From NCBI GenBank assembly GCA_036897485.1, contig JAYMTF010001945.1:1-20512 (forward strand): a stretch of DNA of 20,512 bases, written 5' to 3'. The notes below the pieces were generated by a model. The model saw only the letters and a program-made list of their open reading frames with translations, was not told where the DNA came from and ran no database searches. The DNA is from Pelargonium nanum. Its lineage: Eukaryota; Streptophyta; Magnoliopsida; Geraniales; Geraniaceae. Position numbers and translations under genes: made by a program. Numbering within the stretch: the first letter of the stretch is position 1; every line of letters begins with the position of its first letter. Shown piece after piece: positions 9,518-20,512 of this stretch.

Positions 9518-10070
9518 GTTGCCAGAGATTTCGAATTTGGTGCATTTGGATATGTTTGATTAATAAGCAAAAATTTGGTTATGTTAAAAAATATATGTAT
9601 CATTTGGTTATAACTTAATGGATCTAGCAATCACATCAACCACCCCGTTTGCAAACAACTTCACAGATACTAATTATATTATATCGAAAAATTGTGTTGA
9701 ATCATAACTACCACCATATATCGATCCAAAAGTCTTGTTAATTTCTTATCGGGCTTGAACTTCAACAACGACTTGCATAACATCAGTTTCAACAGTGACA
9801 AATCGTTACCCTTAAGTTCTTGCCGATAAGAATTGTCTCCTAGCAACACCAAATATATAAGTACATTATATGTTTTGACTGAGCTCCGACTGTCATTACC
9901 TTTTAAAATAGATATTATTAGCAATTCATACCTAATTTACTTCACATAAAAATAAAGTAGACAATCAATGATCAACAATTTAGACAATTATTTAATGACA
10001 AAATTCTCTTAGAGAAAGGGAACAATTAAAGAAATATTACTTTAAGAAGTACTTTCAATTTCATTGATGC
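9518..10070. other. Intergenic DNA between the plastid insert and the Mei2-like gene
   Basis: AT-rich, no recognisable gene. An 81-codon open frame on the minus strand at 9679-9924 has no family resemblance and no leader or splice support, and I do not call it. Confidence 0.5.
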
Positions 10071-10510
10071 AGAGCAATCACAAGTTTGTATTTCATGGAT
10101 GAATGATAACAAAGGGCAAATTAAGGATACAAAAGCATCATATAGACTCAAAAAATTAGAGTTACAGAGAAATGTTGGGACAACAAAATTGAAAACAAAA
10201 ACATAGCCCGGTAAACCTCACATGAAACATGGGATTTCCTGTACATCTCAATGCTGTTTACACATGGCTACCCAAAAACCCAAGTTTCTCTCTCTGATAT
10301 ATGACCCATTTTCTATATTCAAGATTTGACATCAACACAGAAACAACAAAAACTGTGGATCAACCTCCACTTGGGGTGTCTCTATAGCCAAAAAGAAAAG
10401 AAAAGAAAAGAAAAGAAAAGATAGTTGTCAGACCACCTCCCACATACACAAATGGGGTGGATATGATCATTGTACTCCGGTTTCGAGTGTTGCAGTTAGT
10501 TACTAGCTGC
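10071..10510 (-). other. Probable 3'UTR of the Mei2-like gene
   Basis: Follows the TGA at 10511-10513. It carries an (AAAAG)6 microsatellite at 10391-10420, read in the transcript as a CUUUU-rich pyrimidine tract. The end near 10070-10090 is an estimate from T-rich sequence and AATAAA-like variants. Confidence 0.4.
10391..10420. repeat. (AAAAG)6 pentanucleotide microsatellite
   Basis: Six perfect AAAAG units. Within the minus-strand transcript it would give a CUUUU tract in the 3'UTR, a potential binding site for polypyrimidine-tract-binding proteins. Confidence 0.9.
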
Positions 10511-13500
10511 TCAGTCACAGTTCGTTACAGAACCTGAAGATGAATCCGTTCCATTGCACGATTCCTCTCCATCTGCAAAGAGGTGACTGTCCTCATTGCC
10601 ACTACTACGAGGTTTGCCTGGTCTTGACCGAATGTTAGTACCCATGGGGAATGGCTCCTATAGAGACAATAAAAGTGGTCAGTTTTGATCCCGAGGTAAA
10701 ATAACCAAACAAAAAAGGAACCATTTAGCGTTTTCCAATCTGACAGAAAGATAACCATCAAATTTCTGTAATGTTTATCGGTTTCTGTAATGATGATAAA
10801 TTGAACTCCCTCTTCACGTTTATTTATAAAGAGTTTGGTGAAATTTGAAGATGAGGGTATTTCAGACTCAAGAAACTGTGTAGGCAGCATCTTGAAAAGA
10901 AAATTCACATTCTGAAATTGGGCTGGTAATCAATGGGGTTATCGGAGGCACGTAGCCATTTAAGCTGTGTTACAGTTTCCATCCTATATATCAAGATGAA
11001 ATGACTTTGACTACCAAGAACCATTATCAAATATGCGAGGGGAACCAAGCACGATTAAGCAACAAATCTACTGTATAGGCATATTATTGTACCTGATCAC
11101 CTGCATTTGGACCAGCAGTATGGAAAAGAATAGGGCGACAACGTTTATCCTCGTTCATCAAGCTGGAGTTCTGAAAATGGGCAATCAGTGCAGCTTTTCC
11201 CTGAATCCGACCATACGCAAGACATGCAACCTTCTCACTGTTGAATTTCTCCCATTTTTTTCCATTGAAGGCCTGCAAAGGAAGTGTTTTCTTGTCTTTT
11301 AGATATTGTCAGTCTATAAATTTGATGTGTACAAAAAGTTTTGAGTAGACAAGTAATAAAAACATGAAACTAAACGTCAAATCAATAAACAAAACCTGAT
11401 AAAATGGAATAATCCTTTTAGGATCAACCATGTTGATGAATGCATAACCCACATTGCATTTGTTCTGCGAGAAAAAAGTGCAAGAATCAGTAACAAGGTT
11501 ATCCACGCTTGAGAGTAAATGAGGTTTTCTTTCAAATTAAAAGGATCTGGCAAAAGAGTTTCTTACTTTGAAGTCAATAGGCAAATAAATAAAATCATAA
11601 AATCCACGACAATGTTCATCTATAGCAGCCAGAAGCATCTTTGACGTGTACCTATGAAAACAATTATATTATATTAAAGTGAAAGAAGAACGAAGAGAAG
11701 GACAAATAAGAAAAGGAATCTGAATGCCTCACTGCAAAATGGCTAGCCAACTAAAGCATGCAATGGCTCATACTATACTTAAATGGTTATAAAAACTAAA
11801 TACAACCTCTAACATCTGTAGTAGGATCCTTTTGTAAGGCAATGAAAATTATATTACCATGGCCATCTGATAAATGAAGTGATATTACTAATTAATATCA
11901 TCAGCATCCTAACCAGACAATCAGAGAAGAGTCCACATAATTAATAATTTATCGGGGATACGTGCTGAAAATCATTGATAAACTTAGTTTCTAGATTACT
12001 TAGGTTACTAAAAGAATATCAGGGCAAAATCAATAGGTGCTTGCCAAAGTCTGGAAATTATAACCAACAGAAGTGCTGTAGAATATAGAAGTCAACAATA
12101 ACCAGCGGATAATATAATAGATCATCACATACTTGTTGGGAATATTCTTTATCATAAGTGTTGTTCGGGTGTCTTCCCCACACATAATACGATCAACATC
12201 AAGTTCATATTGCTTTTTCTCAGCATGATTGGAGTTCGCTTCATTTCTACGGTGTGAGAGGCTTCTGACACGCTCATTAGGATAATCAAACGAGGCCTGC
12301 ATTGATGATACCATCGGGTTTCCCCCCGGGAAAATGTGGCACATCTGCTGGGGTAGAGGCAGACCAGTATTTGCTGTCATGTCCAAGCAGTTTCCGCCAA
12401 CTTGAGAATAGATGTTGCGCGAAGCAACTTCCATAGGATGCAAAGGAGAGCCACCAGCAAAACCCACACTACCAAGAGAACCCAAGTGAAAATTAGAAGC
12501 TTCAGGAGAGCCCCCTGAAAAAGTATGCCCCCTGTCCCAGAGGGAAGGATTGACAGCTGGTGCTGATCCAACATGGTGATGAACAGTTGAAGCTGTGTTA
12601 AGTACATGTGGCAGTGCTCTAGGAAATCCAGGCATTTGTCGAAGGCGATGAGCTTGAACACCAGTGGCAAATGATGGTGAATTTGACCACATCACAGGAC
12701 TTGAAGGATGATGCTGATATGAGTTGGAGTTGCTCAAAACATAATGGTGTCCATGAGGAGGGCAGTTCCCATTTCCAGAAGATCCAAAAACTGGAGGAAA
12801 TATCAGCACAATTACCAAAAAAAACTATTAAAATGAATCTATCAACTGAAGCAGGATTTTTTTTACAGTTAAAATATGAGATCATTTGAATTTTTAATGC
12901 TATGAAAGACATACAGTGCTCTGCTCATATAGTAAGTATGAATCAAATTGAATGATTAAATCTTCATAGCCACAGGTGCCATAGAATCTCCTTAAATGAT
13001 TTAGCATGATAAAGATATTTTGAGTGAAGTAAAACACGGCAAACAACACTGTAAAGAAGGGCCCAAATCATGTGGTGCTGGAATCAGAATTAAATGCAGT
13101 AACTGGCGTAATCCAAATATTTATAAGGTTTGGTTAAGCTTAGGACACAGAATGCATAAATTAGTATGCTACCATAAGATAAGACATAAAATGTCAAACA
13201 GCAAAGATTGCAAACCACACCACTAGCAGCAGTTTGAGATTAGCGGCTGAATAAAGCACTTATAAGGACACCTTCAACTAGATCTATATAAATGCTTAAT
13301 GATGTATTAAGATCTTCAAAACTACCAGGTCATAGGCCACAAGGACACCTTGCTCATGGATCTTGGGTAGTAGCTTACAGTTTTAACTGTAGCCCACATG
13401 CATCTTCTTGCCCATAAATTCTCTCTTCATAAGATGATCGAACAATACTAAATTTACTGGATGCGAGAGTAACCCCAAAACAAATAAAAAATGTGAACTT

Positions 13501-16500
13501 ACCCCCTCCATTAGATTCCATTGTGTGACCATTCGAGCCCACTTTCTGCGTTTGCCTACCTTCAATTCCTTCTACCACTTGAGCACCAACACGGCCAGCC
13601 ATGTCAGCTATATTGCTTATATTGTACGGAGTACCACTGGCTAAGTTACCATGATACTCCGGCAAGGAATGAGGATGGAAGCTTGGAATATTTTGGCTCT
13701 GAAACTTAACTTCATTCAGAGAATGATTAGGCTCGCGAAATTCGAATTTAGTGTTGAGAGATGTCATTCTCACTGGAGAGGACAAGGTGTTCTGAATGCT
13801 AGAACTTTGAGGGAATGCATTATCAATAAATGCACTGATAGGAGACCTTATTGCCGAATTGAAACTCTGAGGAGAGCCACCATCCAAGCCACCAGACGTT
13901 ATTACTCCAGGAGAAACCATTACTGTAAAGGACATCAACTGAGGTTATGAGAATATTTATTCTCAAACGAAAGCATTAGGATAACTAACATGTAGGGGTT
14001 CCTTAATTAACAGAACCATACCAATACATCCTGAAGATATGTTATCACAAGGTCTGAGAGAAAGATAAGGCTCATCTTGCTCATGAACAGACAGCTGAAC
14101 CAACCTGCAAGGAACATATTTTCACACATTTACATCGAGAAAACAATCAAAGAGAACGATTACACGTGCAGAGAAAAAAAGCTGTGATTGAATAAGATAC
14201 TGCCATTCCATTAACCATTCAAAAATCTATAGGAAGGTAGAAGTTGGTCAGGGTTAACTAAAATTTGTCTTATTAAAAAACCTTTTCACATCAAGACCCC
14301 ACGATATGGTAAAAAAGATTGTTCGGTTTCCTGTGTGTTGTGGGGAAGTGTGTGCATGTGTATCTAGGAGGATATGAATGTTGGATAAACACTCGTACCG
14401 TTTTGAACCCCCCGGTCGACTTGGTTCTAACTTGATCTGCTTCCTAGAAATATCAATCCTGTTCAACACACGAAGAGCAGTTTCTGCAGCTCTAATATCA
14501 TAGAAATCTATGAGTTTGTGATGATGCTTGTGTGGACTTTCACGGACCTACACACCATAGTAAGATCATTAAATAATGGTATGTTTAATCATTACACACA
14601 TATAGCATTTCAACAAACTTACTTCTTTAATTTCCCCATAAATACCAAAAATTTGGCGAAGCTCCTCATTTGTAACAGAGGAGTCAACGTTGAATACCAC
14701 GAGCGTGCCCTTGTTAACATCTTTTTCGGATGCATTATCCTGAAATATTAACCGTCAAACTATCACGCATCAAATATTCAAACTACCAGCAAAAAAACAA
14801 TTGAACAAACAGTAGCAGTAATAATGAAAAATGACATCTCGACAGTTTCTATCATGCATGCACTACAAAAATGATGAAATGCACTGTCACACCTTCGGAA
14901 TTGAATAATGAATGTCAAGTTTCCTGCGCCTCAATGGCTTATTTTGAAGTGCTCTCATCGCATTACGGGCTGCCCTCAAATCATAATAAGAAATCATAAC
15001 AAAGCCACGATGCTTGCAAGCTGTATATAGAGTTCGGATATCTCCATATTGCTAATAGAACAAGAACAATTGTCAATATTACTATCAATATAATCTAGTA
15101 CAACTGGAATGTTTAATCCAGATAAAACGACATTAAACAATAGGGAGTAATATGCACCTCAAAAATACACTTCAGTTCAGAATCTTCTACATTGCTATTG
15201 ATATTTCTGACAAAAAGCGTTCTAGAGGGATGTTCACCATATGGGTGCTCACCAACAATGGAGCCATTGGAAACCCCTTGACCATTATAAACTCCCCCAA
15301 CAAAATCAAAATTTTTTTGCATTGCAGATAAACGGTCATTCCCTTCTAACTCCATGCCTCCCCCGCTACTGAACAGATCAAAGTCTTCTAAATCATCACT
15401 ACCATTGGCATTTGTACTATACCCTTGATCACCAACCATTCCAGAAAACAGATCTTCCTCATCTGGGAGGAGATTTCCAATAGTTTTCGCCTCAATTTCT
15501 TGTAGGGATTCCATAGGTTCTTCTTTGTCGTAGCATGAAGCAACAGCGTTGGCAGGCGGAGGATATAGAGCATTCCCAGATAACCTCACTGCGTGGTAGG
15601 CATATACATTCAGGATACATGCAAAGAGGGAGCTACCTACTTCATGACATTCATGCAAGTGCAAAGAGAGAGAGAGAAAGAGTAGAAACAGAAAATTCAA
15701 ATGCACTGTGAAAAGTCCTAGAAAGAGCCTGGACAAGTAAATGCAAAAAAAAAAAAAAAAACATAACTTGAATCATATTAAGATTGAAGAACATTATCCA
15801 AAAAAAAGATTAAAAATAAAAATTGCATATTTATAAATGGTATGCGAAACATAATTTAATGGCTATAGTAATACAAGAATAACTGCCACACACTCAGGTA
15901 TATTTAAGCTACAAACGCAGTGAAAGGAACACTTACTCTTTCTGCTAAATAGTTCTGACAGTGAGCACGAGAACAGACTACTCTCATATTGGGACCCGTT
16001 GATATCAACTCTCCTACCATCCAAACTATATGATTCTGATTGCATACTCATATTTGACCATGATTTCAGTGGGCGATCCAAGGAGTTCCATGAAGTATTG
16101 ATTGCTTCTCCACCAACTTCCATATTTCCTTTCAGGTTTCTGGCAAGGTGATTCGCAGGCAGTTCCATGTCCTCTGCCCCAATTGCTGAACTTTTTTCCA
16201 AGGGTGATGAAACAACTGACTTGCTGGCGGGAATTCGTAACAGTGCATCCATTCCTGCTAAAGGAAAACACTAACCAATAAGATACTGGAAATTTGTTGG
16301 CTCCAATCTACAATCAACTATATTGTCTTTTGACGTACCAAAAGACTCTTCGAATCAGCCCAAGAAACACCATAATGAAATATAGAACCAAAATGATAGG
16401 GAAATGGGGAAAGAGAGCAGAACATAAATAATTTGACAACTTGAGAGATGGCTATTTGTTTGGCTAAGTTTCTGGAACAACATTTGTCATATGGTCAGAG

Positions 16501-17819
16501 TTTATGCATGCGTCGCTGAGCATTAAACCAACATGAAAGTGGGTGAGTCTAGATTTTGTTTTGTGTTTGAAAGAGTATTGACTATTTTCAGCACATTAAT
16601 TCTTCATTATAACATAATCTGATATAAAAAGTCGATGGATAGGGTAGGACTCAAGCAAACAAGATATCCGGTCCAAATACATTATTTCACCTGCACCTAT
16701 AAGATGCCATGTACACTATCTACAATCAAAAGTAAATAAATAAACAGAACTCCTAAAGATACATAGTCTAGCATTATCCAAGTTCTTCCGCAAATCATCT
16801 TCAGGTACCTGGGTGTCACAGAAATAGAGGGACGAAATTTTGCACCTGATAATCCTTAATGGTTTTTGTATAAAGATGCTTTTCTACTTGCCCTATTGGC
16901 TATAAAGAAGTCTAATATTTCCAAAATAAATGAATTTGTAGCTGGAATCACTATTAACGGATTACTGAGTTTCTTGTTGACCAGAATTACCAACTTACTA
17001 CCATCAATAAAGTCTCTACCTACCAAGAAATTTTTTTTTATTGATATTTTCTAGTAATAAGTTAATAAATTGCTTTAAACCAAAAGTACGACCCAACAAG
17101 AAAAAGCTAGTTCATCTACAGATTCAATAAATGGAAAAGGACACTTTGGACCACTTCATTCTAATACAGGGGAATCATTAAAGAGCACAAAAATATTCAG
17201 ACTATATAAAAATTTGAATTCATTGGTTAGATATGTTACATTTGATTGCCTTGATACAAACACTACCAAGTACCAACAAACCAAAACAGTTAGGACATGC
17301 TAATCTCTGCAAAAACCTTTTCAACCACAATGTTTATTTATAAACATCATTAAATTAGACCACTATGTTCTCATATCAGCAGGGTTTTGTAACATGTTAC
17401 TCTATTTCTTCCCTTTCTCATAGACACAGGAAACTGCCCGATATATACCTATGTGCACGTATGCTTTAGGCGTGTAATGATGGCTTCATTTTGAAAGCCA
17501 ACTCGCACAAAAAATATTCAGAACAATACCAACGTATAGGATTTAAGGGGAATGTGTTTCAACAGAACAAACAAGCGGATAGGATTAGTTTGGAGAAGGC
17601 AGTAATATAATGATGCTCACCTTGTCGATCAGGCTGGGCATTTGACTTCCAAAATCCTACTTGTCTCTGCCCAAAAAGAGTTCACCAGATGTTTCTAAAT
17701 ATATGGGGCTAAAATATTCAACAAAACTCTCAGTTAACACAAGTTTCCATGAAAGATACCTCAGGAAAAGGAATATCTTCATAGAATACACCCCTGCTAT
17801 CCATTAGTTCCAATGGCAT
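10511..17819 (-). CDS. AML1: Mei2-like RNA-binding protein, AML1/AML4 type (973 aa)
   Basis: Fourteen coding exons: 17819-17760, 17666-17621, 16254-15937, 15588-15158, 15051-14893, 14739-14623, 14547-14399, 14104-14022, 13922-13503, 12790-12133, 11651-11567, 11464-11396, 11272-11093 and 10657-10511. All junctions are GT-AG, phases agree, and the sum is 2922 nt including TGA. RRM1 is about residues 264-337 (RNP2 LFVRNI, RNP1 RGFVMISY). RRM2 is about 349-425 (TLVVFNV). The Mei2-specific C-terminal RRM starts near 804 (TTLMIKNIPNKYTSKMLL, NKCNVGYAFINMVDP) and is followed by FNSEKVACLAYGRIQGK and MNEDKRCRPILF. Conserved N-terminal pieces include RQVGFWKSN and ESLQEIEAKTIGNLLPDEEDL; residues 427-800 are a Ser/Asn/Pro-rich linker. 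Arabidopsis AML proteins are about 900 residues and act in meiosis and vegetative growth; AML1 interacts with RAPTOR1B of the TOR pathway. The ATG at 17819 has A at -3 and begins MPLELMDSRG. The 'AML1' symbol is tentative, since AML4 is equally close. The start and end exons are the least certain. Confidence 0.93.
12791..13502 (-). other. Intron of the Mei2-like gene, no embedded gene seen
   Basis: A phase 1 intron of 712 nt between the exon ending ESNGG and the exon starting VFGSSGNGN. AT-rich and featureless; open frames on the plus strand here have no coding character. Confidence 0.7.
16255..17620 (-). other. Largest intron of the Mei2-like gene, no embedded gene seen
   Basis: A phase 1 intron of 1366 nt between the 46-nt second coding exon and the exon starting MDALLRIPASKS. 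I found no transposon termini, exon-like frame or small RNA hairpin by eye. Confidence 0.7.
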
Positions 17820-17876
17820 TGTAGAGTCCAGCAACCAGAATATTTGACCCTAAACGAAACTAGGGCTCAAATTTTA

Positions 17877-17912
17877 TTACTTAGCACCACTGTCCAGACC
17901 GCATTCTTTCAT
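17877..17912 (-). CDS. Upstream ORF (11 codons) in the Mei2-like leader
   Basis: The ATG is formed by the first three bases of the exon that begins after the acceptor tttatgcag; the peptide is MKECGLDSGAK. A second uORF in another frame (17904-17881, peptide MRSGQWC) overlaps it. Both stop about 60 nt before the main ATG, leaving little room for re-initiation. This suggests translational damping of the main frame, but no experimental evidence is visible. Confidence 0.45.
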   Translation of the reverse strand: MKECGLDSGAK

Positions 17913-18696
17913 CTGCATAAACATTCAAGAGGTCACCATTGAACACAGCAGCACATAAGAGTACAGGAAGAACCAAAATTAAGGATATTCCAGAAGTTCA
18001 ATACCAAAAATTCTATCTTGCCAAGAATGATAAGAAAACCCATTAACAGAAAATTTAGAAACCATCAGCCAATTACCCTCAAATGCCAACTACTGACAAC
18101 CACAGAACCCATAGTCCCCAAAGGAATAGCAATAGTGGCTATTGTGATGCATTTGCAGATGAAAAACAATTTAGAAAGAAAAAAAAATACAAAGGGGCAG
18201 AAAAATAGAGAAATTTTCAAGAAATTTAAAAACTTAGCTGAACAGAAAGACAATGATTTAGAACGGTTTCATGAAAAAAATCCTCTAGCTCACCTACCAA
18301 AAACCAAATTTTAAAGCTCAAGTTGGCTCCAAGGAGAAGGTAAGAAAAAAGGGAAGGAAAAAAAAAACATTTTAATCTTAAATCTCAATAATAACTTAGC
18401 ACTCCACAAAAATTCAGTTAATGTAAATTTTCCATTCCTAGAAAATCAAAACAGCAACAGATCGATAAGAACAAAGCCCCAGTTGTTGACTACACTCCCA
18501 ACTTCAAATTTTTTTAAAAATAATAATAATAATAACTAAAAAATTGAAACTCAAAGAGCAAAGGTCGCAAGCTGAAATCGTCAAAATCGAAGACCAGACA
18601 CGATCAGTTCAAAATCAAACTCCAGAAAACCCCAATTCAGCAAGAAAGAAAATCTACCTAACATTTCAAACAAAGAAGCAGCTAAAAAAAACTCAC
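17913..18696 (-). other. Leader intron of the Mei2-like gene
   Basis: The donor is gattctgaaag|GTGAGTttttttt at 18696 and the acceptor tgtttatgcag ends at 17913. The intron is AT-rich with long A runs on the plus strand. It separates a non-coding first exon from the exon that carries the main start codon. Leader introns are common in Mei2-like and other plant regulatory genes. Confidence 0.65.
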
Positions 18697-19165
18697 CTTT
18701 CAGAATCAAAAACACCTCCAATTCCGCTCCTTCTCTCTGTAACTCCTCAATTCCAGCTCTATAAAATGCAAGAGAAGAAGAGCATTTTCAAACAAAGAAG
18801 ACGAAGTAGCAGCACCGGATCTCTGTCTCTATATATATAAATAACACACACCTCTCTCTCAGTCACTCTCAATCTCTATCCTCTCTGCATTTGCAGAAAC
18901 CGCCACTGACACCACAGCACACGAATAACTCCTTGTCTGTTCTGTTCCCTTTATATCTACCTAACCTCAATCCAGACGGAACAGACAGGAAGCTGAAAAA
19001 TTTTCCGAGCTCTGAAAAAGAAGGTTCCGGTGGCGGATTCGAACCCTCCTCCGGCGAGATTCAGGTCGCCGGACGCTCACCAAAACCAAGTTCTAGAGAG
19101 AGAAAGTGTGCAAAAACTGGGAAAACTTGTTGTGTAGAGAGAGAAAGAGATGTATAATCAATGTA
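18697..19165 (-). other. Non-coding first exon (5' leader) of the Mei2-like gene
   Basis: On the minus strand the interval starts with CT-rich leader-like sequence (ctttctctctctacac near 19150) and ends at a strong donor. Two very short uORFs are present: 18890-18876 (MQRG) and 18785-18759 (MLFFSCIL). TATA-like sequences inside it (gatataaaggg near 18950 and tttatatatata near 18835) offer alternative, shorter start sites. A gtgagcg...tttttcag pair (about 19080-19008) could be a tiny optional intron. The start is therefore an estimate. Confidence 0.45.
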
Positions 19166-19266
19166 TTGTTAGTTGGCTCTGGAAAAAGACAAAAGAGAGG
19201 ATAAAAATGATAAAGAAATAGGCGCGGTTGAGTAACGAGAGATATTGTGAACAAAATAAATGGGTA

Positions 19267-19350
19267 AACGGAACGGATAATCTGACCCCGTTACCTGGAT
19301 TCGCGACAGCCCGTTGATTCGGAGCTGAAGTGAACGGAACTTAATAACGG
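19267..19350 (-). promoter_or_regulatory. Cluster of six AACGG (MSA-core) motifs in the Mei2-like promoter
   Basis: AACGG occurs on the plus strand at 19267-19271, 19272-19276, 19333-19337 and 19346-19350, and on the minus strand at 19288-19292 and 19311-19315. AACGG is the core of the mitosis-specific activator element recognised by three-repeat MYB (MYB3R) proteins in plant G2/M genes. The cluster lies roughly 100-190 bp upstream of the estimated transcription start. Chance would give well under one occurrence in 84 bp. Function is inferred from the motif only. Confidence 0.45.
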
Positions 19351-19368
19351 CGTCACGGCGTGCGCCGT

Positions 19369-19800
19369 CTTCACGGCTTGGCTGGCTTCAGAGCCGCAAC
19401 TCATATTATTCTTCATTTTTGTTACTTCGGTTTTTCACACTTCACTAGGTGAATATTTCAATGAATTTCAAATTTTCGATAAATCATCGGTTAGGTTTCG
19501 GAAATTATAATAAGTCAAAGAGATTATCGGATTTTGTATTATGGGACTATTAAAGTTCATGTCGTTAGTTTGGCATAACAAAAACGTTAGATTATTTATA
19601 TCGTTTATTTGACTGTTAATGTAGTCACAATATTTCAGAATGACAAAATAAATTATGCTACTATAGCACATGCATAAAGCAATAGTGCTAGTTTTGTTAA
19701 ACAAAACATTGTAGCTCGGGACAATGAGCCTTGCAACGAATAATCCATCCATATTATATTTCATTGCTATTCTTCATCACAAAATCATTTTATTTACCAG
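19369..19800. other. Distal promoter/intergenic DNA, nothing recognised
   Basis: GC content falls from the G+C-rich proximal promoter into AT-rich DNA. No gene, RNA or repeat is recognised. Confidence 0.45.
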
Positions 19801-19802
19801 AA

Positions 19803-19955
19803 TACAGTCGCAAACCATAAGTGACTAGGTCAGTAGTGACGGTTTTCAGGTCGTCACATATTTGTCGCAAAAACGCATTAGTAGCAGCATAATTTTTTTA
19901 TGTTTAGCAACGTACTTATTGTCGTTGGATATTAATTTTATTGTGACGGTAACTA
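19803..19955. repeat. Possible CACTA/EnSpm-type transposon subterminal remnant
   Basis: Short motifs recur in both orientations: GTCGCAAA at 19807 and 19864, GTGACGG at 19836 and 19943, tcgtcaca at 19851 and gtcgttg at 19921. Repeated GTGACGG/GTCGTCAC words are typical of the subterminal regions of plant CACTA elements. No intact CACTACAA-type terminus, transposase or target duplication is visible. Confidence 0.3.
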
Positions 19956-20128
19956 TTAGTTTATTAGTTCTTTTCAAATTTTCATCATTATTCATTAGTT
20001 ACAAAAATTACTCTGTAAGTAATCAATTTCTGTTTTTTTTCAGCCTACCATTTTCTTGTTTAATATATAGACCTGGCTCTAACTTTTGATTTGAGTATGG
20101 TTAATAAACATGCCCACAAGATATGTGG

Positions 20129-20360
20129 GCACCAAACATAAATAATTTTAAAAAAGTCAAAGTTTTTTCTCAATAAATAAAAAAGAAATTAATTACATGT
20201 ACCAAACAAAAATAAAATAATATACTTAATTGACTATAGGTTTTCAAAGTAGAAGATTTGTTTAATAGTAGGTTTAGTAGATGCAAGAAACATGGCTCAT
20301 CCCAAACCAAATAATTGATTACTCCCATGTGAGCAATTCAATTGGGTGACTGTTTGGTGC
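20129..20360. mobile_element. Possible MITE with 10-bp inverted ends
   Basis: GCACCAAACA (20129-20138) and TGTTTGGTGC (20351-20360) are exact reverse complements 212 bp apart, enclosing AT-rich non-coding DNA. A 7-bp stem (GCCCACA/TGTGGGC, 20112-20130) overlaps the left end. No target-site duplication flanks the pair, so the call is weak. Confidence 0.25.
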
Positions 20361-20512
20361 AATTTGTTAGGAACTTGTTTTACACCCAATTTTAATTGTT
20401 TCTAAAATTAACATTATTATTTTAGTATTTATATACTATACATTATGAAGAATATAAAAGTGTCGTGTACGAAATGTGTGATAAGATGCTTCCTCTTGTC
20501 CACTCCACGAAT
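20361..20512. other. AT-rich window end, nothing recognised
   Basis: Short intergenic stretch without a gene or repeat that I can support. Confidence 0.4.

Noticed and set aside
9679..9924. 81-codon open frame on the minus strand
   Set aside because: No recognisable family, no leader, AT-rich, and isolated between the plastid insert and the Mei2-like 3'UTR.
19021..19060. ggttcgaatcc on the minus strand, an exact B-box, suggesting a tRNA gene
   Set aside because: The flanking bases do not form a 5-bp T-stem and no acceptor, D or anticodon arm can be drawn; it lies in the Mei2-like leader.
18840..19157. Plus-strand gene suggested by a TATA-like sequence, a CT-rich stretch and an 88-codon frame
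   Set aside because: The frame is low-complexity and lies opposite the better-supported leader of the Mei2-like gene; no continuation or family match downstream.

Overview
This is nuclear DNA from a flowering plant, most likely a dicot. The evidence is AT-rich intergenic sequence, short GT-AG introns with T/A-rich interiors, CT-rich 5' leaders, and recognisable plant gene families. There is also a decayed insert of plastid 23S rDNA, which places the window in the nucleus. I cannot name the species. There are three gene loci, all on the minus strand, and no tRNA gene, CRISPR array or intact transposon that I can see.

Layout: 1-5290 is AT-rich intergenic DNA without a convincing gene. It holds a short GC-rich palindrome next to a TGACGTCA site (647-691), paired telo-boxes (3195-3211), a possible tRNA-related SINE remnant (about 3790-3955), a 22-bp perfect palindrome (4586-4607) and a degenerate tandem repeat of about 23 bp (5003-5111). 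A single-exon gene at 5439-5696 encodes an unrecognised 85-residue protein with an Asn-rich N-terminus and an acidic tail.

From 6512 to about 9165 lies a 5'-truncated ABCF3 (GCN20-type ABC-F ATPase) locus. Five 3' exons with intact frame and splice sites encode only the last 150 residues, about half of the second ATPase domain. They are preceded not by the missing exons but by what looks like a complete promoter, CT-rich leader exon and leader intron. About 20 bp upstream of its TATA box is a decayed fragment of about 305 bp of plastid 23S rDNA (9211-9517).

From 10511 to about 19165 lies a complete Mei2-like RNA-binding protein gene of the AML1/AML4 type. It has fourteen coding exons giving 973 residues with two N-terminal RRMs and the diagnostic C-terminal Mei2 RRM. 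All exon phases agree and the summed CDS is divisible by three. Its spliced leader carries four small upstream ORFs. The proximal promoter has six AACGG cores in 84 bp, the core of the MSA element bound by three-repeat MYB (MYB3R) factors in G2/M-phase genes. The right end (19400-20512) is intergenic with possible DNA-transposon remnants.

The three genes share orientation but no evident pathway. The most interesting points are the truncated ABCF3 locus abutting the plastid insert and the dense AACGG cluster of the Mei2-like gene. Statements about homologous families rest on remembered sequence, because no search was run.
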